Assembly (NCBI GenBank): GCA_937920115.1
Contig: CALGVF010000014.1
Location: 1 to 7,795 of the forward strand
Length of the DNA stretch: 7,795 nucleotides
Origin: an uncultured Clostridia bacterium
Lineage (GTDB): Bacteria; Bacillota; Clostridia; Christensenellales; Borkfalkiaceae
Direction of reading: 5' to 3'
Under the pieces are notes generated by a model. The model did not search any database and was not told where the DNA came from. It saw only the letters and a program-made list of their open reading frames with translations. The translations under genes and the position numbers were made by a program. Shown piece after piece: positions 1 through 6,800 of the stretch (position 1 is the stretch's first letter; the number at the start of each line of letters is the position of its first letter).

Positions 1-178
1 AATAACCGTCAGTTTTGTAGTCGATAGGATAAGCGAGTTTCTTAATGCCCCACTTGTCCGTCTTTTCGACGACTCCGCCGTTTTTCGTAATGGTAGCGTC
101 GATCTTCTCAATAATTTGATCCTTCGCTTCATCGGAAAGAGCAGATTCCAAAATGTAAATCATTTCGTATTTGTTCAT
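1..178 (-). CDS. rpsF: 30S ribosomal protein bS6, N-terminal 59 residues (runs off the left edge)
   Basis: bS6 is a small-subunit protein that pairs with bS18 on the 16S rRNA platform. Translating from the ATG at 178 gives MNKYEMIYILESALSDEAKD, then a helix (QIIEKIDATI), then ITKNGGVVEKTDKWGIKKLA and YPIDYKTDGY. The MNKYE start, the N-G-G-x-V-E-K-x-D-x-W-G strand and turn, and the K-K-L-A-Y-P-I strand are the hallmark first half of bS6 (usual length about 95-100 residues), so roughly 40 residues are missing beyond base 1. The start is fixed by the first Met of the family, a strong Shine-Dalgarno 6 bases upstream and a consensus promoter further up. In most Firmicutes rpsF is followed by ssb and rpsR, which would lie outside this window. 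The frame is intact and nothing is odd about it. Confidence 0.97.
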   Translation of the reverse strand, partial: MNKYEMIYILESALSDEAKDQIIEKIDATITKNGGVVEKTDKWGIKKLAYPIDYKTDGY

Positions 179-184
179 TTTTTT

Positions 185-191
185 ACCTCCC
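185..191 (-). promoter_or_regulatory. rpsF ribosome binding site
   Basis: Read on the minus strand this is GGGAGGT followed by six A residues and the ATG. It is a near-perfect anti-16S match at ideal spacing, supports the start at 178 and predicts strong translation. Confidence 0.93.
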
Positions 192-194
192 GGA

Positions 195-232
195 CTTATT
201 CGGCTTGCATATATCTCAACGCAAGCAAGGTT
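195..232 (-). promoter_or_regulatory. Candidate S6:S18 autoregulatory hairpin in the rpsF leader
   Basis: In the leader RNA, GCUUGC (226-221) pairs perfectly with GCAAGC (208-203) around a 12-base loop. The 3' arm runs into CCG (203-201) and then AAUAAG, whose AAG can pair with the CUU just 5' of the stem, leaving the CCG near a bulge. Leaders of rpsF in many bacteria carry an RNA element with a bulged CCG that mimics the S6:S18 site in 16S rRNA and represses translation of the operon. Position (about 15-50 bases before the start codon) and the CCG fit. The outer stem is weak and I have not aligned it to the family, so this is a suggestion. Confidence 0.4.
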
Positions 233-258
233 TGACATTCCCATATGAATGCCCATAC

Positions 259-287
259 ATTATATATTTGTTTTTTTCGTTTGTCAA
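259..287 (-). promoter_or_regulatory. Consensus housekeeping promoter of rpsF
   Basis: On the minus strand, TTGACA (287-282) and TATAAT (264-259) are both exact consensus hexamers separated by exactly 17 bases, with an A-rich spacer and AT-rich sequence upstream of the -35. The start of transcription is expected near 251-253, giving a leader of about 74 bases before the rpsF ATG. It implies strong constitutive initiation of the ribosomal protein operon, with any control acting after initiation. Confidence 0.93.
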
Positions 288-316
288 GTCTTTTTATGGC
301 ACTGTATAAAATTGAG

Positions 317-343
317 CGGGACGTCGAGGGCGCCGTCCCCTAC
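317..343 (-). repeat. GC-rich palindromic intergenic repeat, unit 1 (inverted partner of unit 2)
   Basis: This 27-base unit is the exact reverse complement of 470-496. It is itself a hairpin: GGGACG (318-323) pairs with CGTCCC (334-339) around a 10-base loop. It sits just upstream of the rpsF promoter, with its GTAGGGG end facing right. REP-like elements in inverted pairs have this form. Confidence 0.85.
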
Positions 344-469
344 AATTATTTAAAATTATTGCCGTTCAGGTTAAATTTCTACATGTTTGCTCAATAACAA
401 CAAATTATCAATAAGAAAACTCGATTAAAGTCATTTTTGTTAATGTATGTTATCCTGTTGAGATACACC

Positions 470-496
470 GTAGGGGACGGCGCCCTCGACGTCCCG
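470..496 (+). repeat. GC-rich palindromic intergenic repeat, unit 2
   Basis: Begins GTAGGGGACGG and ends CGTCCCG. It is identical over all 27 bases to the reverse complement of 317-343. With unit 1 it could form a 27-bp stem closing a 126-base loop. Perfect identity in otherwise AT-rich intergenic DNA points to recent spread or maintained symmetry. Confidence 0.85.
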
Positions 497-505
497 TAAA
501 ACGAG

Positions 506-558
506 AGTTATATTTTACTCGCAAAGTTATATTGCTACCGCAGTTATATTTGCCTTGC
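506..558 (+). repeat. Three degenerate copies of an AGTTATATT unit
   Basis: AGTTATATT occurs at 506-514, 525-533 and 542-550, so the starts are 19 and 17 bases apart. The second and third are each preceded by a GC-containing spacer (GCAA, CCGC). On the opposite strand the core reads AATATAACT. Function is unknown; it resembles a minor class of intergenic tandem repeat and lies between palindromic units 2 and 3. Confidence 0.6.
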
Positions 559-576
559 AGCAAGTTCTTTTATAGT

Positions 577-641
577 GTAGGGGACGGCACCCTTACAGAA
601 CTTTTAAAAATGCTTGCACTTTTAAGAACAAGGCGTCCCTA
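577..641 (+). repeat. Palindromic repeat, unit 3, split by an internal insertion
   Basis: Starts GTAGGGGACGGCACCCT, matching unit 2 at all but one position (A for G), and ends GGCGTCCCTA, close to the GACGTCCCGTA end of unit 2. Between them are roughly 38 extra bases that include an imperfect hairpin centred on TGCTTGCA (610-617). The outer arms (TAGGGGACG and CGTCCCTA) still pair, so this looks like the same element with its loop expanded. Confidence 0.6.
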
Positions 642-654
642 AAAAACACATTTT

Positions 655-708
655 AAAATAAAAAGATAGAAAACAAGATACCCGCTCGCTTGCTCAGGTA
701 TCTTATTT
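655..708 (-). terminator. Rho-independent terminator of the giant gene (possibly bidirectional)
   Basis: On the minus strand an A-rich run leads into AAGATACC (704-697), a 14-base loop, GGTATCTT (682-675), then GTTTTCTATCTTTTTATTTT (674-655), a convincing U-rich tail. The 8-bp stem is extended past one mismatch by AAA/TTT. Read on the plus strand the same stem is followed by ATTTTTT, so it could also stop transcription coming the other way. It lies 117 bases after the stop codon at 821-823. Confidence 0.8.
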
Positions 709-724
709 TTTACAGTTCTTTTGT

Positions 725-752
725 CCGCTCCGACGAACTTTCGTCGGAGCGG
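725..752 (-). other. Perfect 13-bp hairpin in the 3' trailer
   Basis: CCGCTCCGACGAA (725-737) and its exact reverse complement (740-752) leave only 2 bases between them, so in practice a 12-bp stem with a 4-base loop. It is GC-rich and very stable. On the minus strand it is followed by ACAAAAGAAC, not by a U tract, so it is not a terminator alone. It may protect the transcript's 3' end or assist the terminator at 655-708. Confidence 0.75.
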
Positions 753-810
753 TTCTCTTTGGTTCTTTTGGTATCTTTTGGTTTCTTTCTAACTCTTTTC
801 GGTTCGCTTT
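751..810 (-). repeat. Six degenerate 10-base repeats with phased A tracts
   Basis: Read on the minus strand, 810 down to 751 divides into six decamers: AAAGCGAACC, GAAAAGAGTT, AGAAAGAAAC, CAAAAGATAC, CAAAAGAACC and AAAGAGAACC. The A tracts recur about every 10 bases, which is the phasing that bends DNA. The array fills the gap between the stop codon and the 13-bp hairpin and is almost pure purine on the transcribed RNA. Function is unknown. Confidence 0.6.
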
Positions 811-820
811 GTCGCGATTA

Positions 821-3800
821 TTACACGGTCGCCGTTACTACCGAAAGAAGTACGTCTACCATCTCTTCGAGTTTCAGAGAACCCCAGAACTTTCTGCCTT
901 CGGCATTTTCATATACGTTGCTCCCCTGTCTGTAAATCTGATAGGTCGCGTAATCTTCTTCCGTGAAGTTGTTCTTGTCGGCAGCCGCAGCCTTAGCCTT
1001 TTCTTCCACCGTGAACGAAATCACTATATCGAGAGCGCTGTCGCCAACCGTTCCGCTTCCGTCGGTATCGACTCCGCCCGCAATTACATACGGTCTTATC
1101 TTCTGGAACGTAGAATCGAGTTTTTCAAGCGTTCCGCCCGGAGCGGCACTGTTCGCGTCTTTATCCGATTTAATCGGAAGCAATCCGGCGTTGAACAATT
1201 TGATTGCCGTAGAATCTTCGATTGCCGTCTGAATAGCCGTGCTGATATCTCCGACCTTGGTCTTCGAAGGAATAAGCGAGAGCGGTCCCGTCTGCGTATC
1301 TTTGAATATGTCGGCAACGGTTACCGTCGTCTTTACTTTTTCGCTCAACTTCGTTCCGAAGTCGTCTTTTCTTATATCGGTTATCGTGAAGTCCGCAACG
1401 CAGAGAATGAGGTTATCGGTTATCTTAGTCCACGTTCCTCTATCGTTTCTGTACCAACCTTCTGCGTGAGTCCCGTTTCCGTGCGGCAGACAATCGTTCG
1501 TTCCGTCGCAGTATTCGTAACTCATCAACTCGCCTATTCTTACGTTCTTAATCTGTTCTTCGATAGAGAAATCTCCGTCGATTACCGATCTCATGGAAAC
1601 GTTGGCAACTATGTCTTCGAGCGTGGTCGCGCGAGCGTAGTAATCGTCCGAAGTATCATCCGTGCCGTTATCGTTCAAGACGTACCATACTTTCTTCGAG
1701 CCGCTCGTAATATGCGTATGCGTTCCTTCGTAAGTACAATCGTTTTCGCCGTTGCAGTACTTGTAGCCCATTACATCGCCGAGAAGTACGCCGTCGAACG
1801 TTTCGCCGAGGTCGAGACCGTTGTCGAATATGTCTCCGAGGTCTTTGTCTGCGATTCTGTCGAGAAGTACGCCCGAATACTCGTAAGTGTTCGTCGTCTC
1901 GTTGAATTTATACCAAGCGCCCTCTTTATGTTCGTGGGTCGCATCGGGTATGTCGCAGGTATCGTCAGAGCCGCCGCATCTTGCCATGTTCATCGCTTCG
2001 CCGAGTTTAACGCCTCTTACGATGTCGCTGAACTCGAACGAGCCGCTCATAAGATATCCGAGCCTTACGTTTGCGAACGCGTTTTCCACCGCTCCGACCT
2101 TTTCCGTACACTCTTTGTCTTTATACCAACCGCCCAAGGTGTGAGTCGTATCGGTATGCGACTTAATCATACAATCGACCTTTTCGTGATAATGCCACTT
2201 ATGGTTTTCGTCGGTATGCGTCGTGTCGTTGCAGAGTTTGATGCCCGAAAGTTCGGTTACAAACTCGGAGTTCTTCGTATACAAACTTCCGTCTTCGTGA
2301 ACGTGATATTCGTAGTCCTTATGCGGCACTTCCGACTTGCACGGACTGTATCTCGTCTCCGTCTCGTCCGTCGTGTACTTGTGGTGTCCGCAGTAGTAAT
2401 ATCCGAGGATCTCGCCTGCGTAAACGTCGTCGAGTACGCTCGTTACCTTGAAGTTTTTAGCGGTAACCTCGTTAACCGTCAACGCATAGATATTTTTCAT
2501 TATAACGCCGTTTGCGTCGTCGGTATTCACGACGTTTCCGTTCGGTTTAATCCATTCGTCCGTCTCTTCGTTGTATCTGCCGCCCATAAGTTCGCCGACT
2601 TTGACTTCGCCGAAGTACGGTTTTAAAATCTTGCTCTTGAAGTTCGCCCTTTCGGCGTAAACCTTACCTATCGTAAGATCGTTGAACGCTATATCGAGCG
2701 GTTTTTCATACGCACCCGTAACCGTCCATTCGCCGTTTTCGCCCTTCTCGATTTCGGTATATTTCAACTCTTTCTTGAAGGTCTTGGACTTGCATACGTA
2801 AGCGAGAATATCGCCGAGCGGAAGTCCGCCGATTACGCCTTCGCTCTCGTCAAGGAAGTACTTGGTAGTCTTTTTAGCCTTGTATGCCTCGATAAGACCG
2901 CCTAAGTCAGAAGCGAATATCGCCCCGAACACTTCATTATAGTTACCGCTTATCGTAAGAGCGTAGTCGTTTGCTACGTCGTAATTGAACGTAACTTTGA
3001 GTTTCTTAGCGACCAGTTTTTCCGCCACCGCTCCGAATACTTCGCCGAGCGTAAGTTGACCGTAATAGGTGTTGACGAAATCGAGGATTCCGTTCTTAAC
3101 CTTGATTTTCTTGGTGATAGAAGCGGCTTCGGTAATCTTCATATCGAAGGTCGCTCTGAAAACCTTAGCCATTTTACCTGTAAGAACGAGGTTGTTGCTC
3201 TTGTAGTTTCTCGCCGTGCCTCTTGCGGTGAGTCTGACTTTCGTCGCCGCATATTTTCTGAATACGTCGTAAGTGAAATCGCCTACCGTGAAGTCTTTAT
3301 AAGTGTCTTTCGCAAGTTGTTTGATTCCGTTTACGCCATTCTTTACAGCCGAGAGAATAGCCTTGACTTCGATATTGAAAGCCGCCTGTAATACGTCCGC
3401 AAGGTTGCCTTCTATAACGTAATTACCGTTTTCGTCGGTTTTATCGCAAGCAAATCCTTTGCAGATTTTCTCTTTCGTAACAACTCTAATAAGGTCGTAA
3501 GCGTAATCTCCGAGCGGTCTTTCAAGAAGCATCGTCTTCGCTTTGCTCGTGAAGTCTTTGGTCTTGGTAAGAGACTCGTAAATCTGTTTTACGGTTACGT
3601 TCGATACGTCTTCCATAACGGCTTTGAACGAACCCTCTACGGTAAACTCGCCTTTCTTGTCTTTGCCGACTATTTCGCTGCCGAACTTGGTCATCGCCTT
3701 ATTATAGAACGATTGAATAAGTCCGCCTATACGATAATCGCCAACGGCTTCGATAATCTTGCCCGGCATTGCGAGAGCGGCTACCGCGAACAGAACGTAA

Positions 3801-6800
3801 CTCGACGGGATAGAGTAAACAGTACTCATACCGCTCGAAACTTTTTCGCCCTTTTCGTTGTACCAGACTTTCTTACCGTCCTCTATTCTGAAATAGATAC
3901 CGCTTTCGTCGCCGTTTTCGTCTACTTTAATCTTGAAGTAGCCGAGCATTACGTTGTCGGTAATATTCAGAACGTAGTTGAGAATATCGACGTACTTTTC
4001 AAGTCCGTTTACATTTTTAAGTTCCATTTTTAAGTCTTTTTTCAAGACTTCACTCGACGGAACTTCAAATTCGTTGACTTTCAATACTACGGAAGCAAAT
4101 TCCGCAATCTTAATATCGGAAAGTTCTTTGAGACCCTTGTTGGTAATCTTCTTTTTAAGGATATCTTCAAGGTATACGTTGAGAGCGTGCGTATCGTCTT
4201 TCGTGACTTCGCCTACGAAGTTCGCGATTTTTTGTTTATCTTTGTTTTTGACAGCCTTGACGAACACTCCGACTTCGTTTACGGTAAGGTCGAATATATC
4301 GCTGACGATAAGCGGCAACGCCTTTTCATTGTTAGTCCAACCGTCTTCGGTTTCTTCGAGTTTGCTCATCGCTATCTGAGCAAATTCGCCGACCTTAGCC
4401 GTCCCGAAATAATATTTTACTATTTCGGTCGGAGTATTCTTGTAGTTTTTCATCACTACATCGACTACGTTTACGATAGGATCGTCGAGAAGTTTACCGA
4501 GTACGTCCTTTTCGGTTATCTTCTTGATATTATCGTTCTTCAAGTCGTCGAGATACTGTCTGAGCGTTCTCTCTTCGCCGCAAATCGTATTTACGAGATA
4601 CTCGGGAAGATTGTCTATGTTGTCCTTTATGCCGAGAAGTTGATTTACGGTTACGTTGAACAAGTCGCTTACGATAAGTTTCATAGCGTCGCCCTTGTTC
4701 GTCCACGTTCCGTCCGCGTTCTTGTCGAGTTCGGCAAGAACGATCTGAGCGATTGCTCCTAAGGACAAGTCGCCCGCTTTCTCTTTAAGGAAGTTAATCT
4801 TATCGGACGAGTTCAAGAGTTCCTTTATATTTATATTGAATATAACGTTTAAAGCCTCTTTCTTCGTCGCGTACTTATCGTCTACAACGTTTTCGTAAGC
4901 GAAGCCTTCGAGTTTGAGTTTCTCGCCGACGAATTTTTTAAGCAGGTCGTAAGCGTAATCGCCTATCTGCCTGTTGAGGAGCATTTCTTTCGCCTTGGTC
5001 GCGAAATCTTTGTTGGTAGCGATAGAATCGTACAACTCCTTGACGGTTACGTTGGCAATATCTTCCATAACCGCTTTGAACGCTCCGTTTACCGTCTGTT
5101 CGCTTTGATATCCGTCGCCGACTATCTTACTGTCGAACTTGACTTTCTCCATCGCCATATTGTAGACGGGTTTAAGGAGAGCACCGAGTTTATAATCGCT
5201 TATCGCGTCTAAAACCACCTTCGGTTTCATTACGGCGTACGCGGCGTAAAGAATATAACTCGAACGAAGGTTTAACGCCTTGCCGATTATTTCTTTACAC
5301 TCGTTTCCGTTCTTGTCGTACCACTTGCCGTCTACCTTCGTATAACCGCTCTTGCCATCGACGTTAGTCCTCAAAAAGTCACCTATAAGCACTTTATCGG
5401 TTATATTGAGTACGTAATTGACAATCGGGTCGAGGGTATTCGGGTTTACGAATTTCTTTACTCCCTCGTTCGGTTCGACCGTTATTCCGTCGACTTTAAG
5501 TAAGAGTCCGACGAGTTTCGCGATTTCGATCTGCGTTAAACCGTCAATTCCCGGGTTATCCTTGATTATGCTCGATTCTTTGTTACCCTTTAAGATATCG
5601 TCGAGATAAGCGTTGAGATTATGGGTATCGTTCTTCGTCAGAAGATTGACGAGGTCGTATATACCCTTCTTCATGTTGCCGTCTTTCTTTGCGTCGAGTA
5701 CGCCGAAGAGATTGTTCACGGTAAGGTCGAAGAGGTCGCTTACGATAAGCGGCATCGCCTTTTCGCCGTTATACCACCTGTCTTTGCCCTCTTTGTCGAG
5801 ATTGCTCATTGCAACCTGAGCGATAGCGCCGATAGTGGCGTCGCCTAAGTAATATCTGATTTTCTCGTCGAGTTTGCCCTCGCCGATAAGTCTCGTTACA
5901 AGGTCGATTACCTTTTCGTCAACGATTTTGTCGAGTACGTCTTTTTCGATTATCTTATTGACCGCTTCCATATTGAGGTCGGAGAGATAATCGCCTACCG
6001 TTCTTTCTTTACAAATCGTCTCGACAAGGTAGGTTATTTTTCCCTTGTTGCCCTGTTTGTCCTTGACCTCAATAAGTTGATTTACGGTCACGTCGAACAA
6101 ATCGCACACGATAAGCGGCATCGCCTTTTCGCCGCCGTTGTACCACTTGCCGTCGTCTCTCTTTTCAAGTTTACTGAGAGCGATCTGAGCGATTGCTCCG
6201 ACGGTCGCTTCGCCGAGATATTTCTTGACTATTTCGAGCGGTTGTTTCTTATTCTCCTTAGCCGTCTTTACTATATTAAGGATAGAATCGCCGAGGAGAG
6301 GTCTCAGAACTTCTTTGTTCGCAATCTCGGTTATCTTATCGTTTTTAAGGTCAACGAGGTAATCTTTTAAGGTTCTCTCGGTTCCGCAGATAGTCTCTAC
6401 GAGATATTCGACGAGATTGTCCTTGTTTTCCTTTATATCGAGAAGTTCGTCAACGGTCACGCAGAACAAGTCGCTCGCGATAAGCGGCATGTCTTTGCCG
6501 TCGTTCGCCCATACGACTTTCTTGTTCACCGCCGCTCTCGCCATTACTCTCACGCTTCTCGCTCCCGACTGCGTAGCCGTAGCGGGGAAGAGTTTATCGA
6601 GTACGATCTGAGCGAGTTGACCTATCGTCGCTCCGCCGAAGTAATGACTTACGATTTCGGTCGGCTGTTTCTTATTCGCGAGAATATAGTCTACAAGGTC
6701 GACGATTTTTTCGGTAAGAACGGTCTGTAACGCTTCTTTCTCTATATATTTGTTAATAGTATCTTGGTTCAGATCTGCAAGATATACTTTGAGATTTCTG

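Larger units (their letters stand above)
301..654. other. Gene-free intergenic stretch holding short repeats
   Basis: No open frame here has a credible start, ribosome binding site or protein-like composition. The stretch is AT-rich apart from GC-rich palindromic repeat units at 317-343, 470-496 and 577-641 and an AGTTATATT cluster at 506-558. The spacer 344-469 between the first two units is AT-rich and featureless to me. No tRNA, CRISPR array or clear promoter was seen. Confidence 0.7.

Noticed and set aside
317..496. A complete insertion sequence
   Set aside because: The 126-bp interior has no open frame and there is no clean target-site duplication. At most it is a small non-autonomous or REP-type element.
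506..558. A CRISPR array
   Set aside because: The repeated core is only 9 bases with 8-10 base spacers and there are no cas genes; the dimensions do not fit.
725..752. The 13-bp hairpin as the main rho-independent terminator
   Set aside because: On the minus strand the bases after the stem are ACAAAAGAAC, with no U run. The weaker stem at 675-704 is followed by a proper U-rich tail.
824..875. A sortase (LPXTG-type) anchor or C-terminal membrane anchor
   Set aside because: The protein ends DVLLSVVTATV with no LPXTG-like motif, no long hydrophobic helix and no positively charged tail.
690..935. An 81-codon plus-strand frame over the terminator and trailer
   Set aside because: It crosses the terminator stem, the 13-bp hairpin and the end of the giant gene. 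There is no Shine-Dalgarno, and its Ser/Phe/Leu-rich product follows from the pyrimidine-rich decamers.
809..2626. A 605-codon open frame on the plus strand
   Set aside because: It lies wholly antisense to the giant gene, is rich in Arg, Val and Phe with no domain-like pattern, and has no ribosome binding site. The opposite frame stays open because of the giant gene's codon preferences; its repeats give it false regularity.
3978..4762. Plus-strand frames of 133 and 191 codons
   Set aside because: Both are shadows of the minus-strand A modules. They overlap each other and fall in repeat-coding sequence with clear protein-level conservation only on the minus strand.
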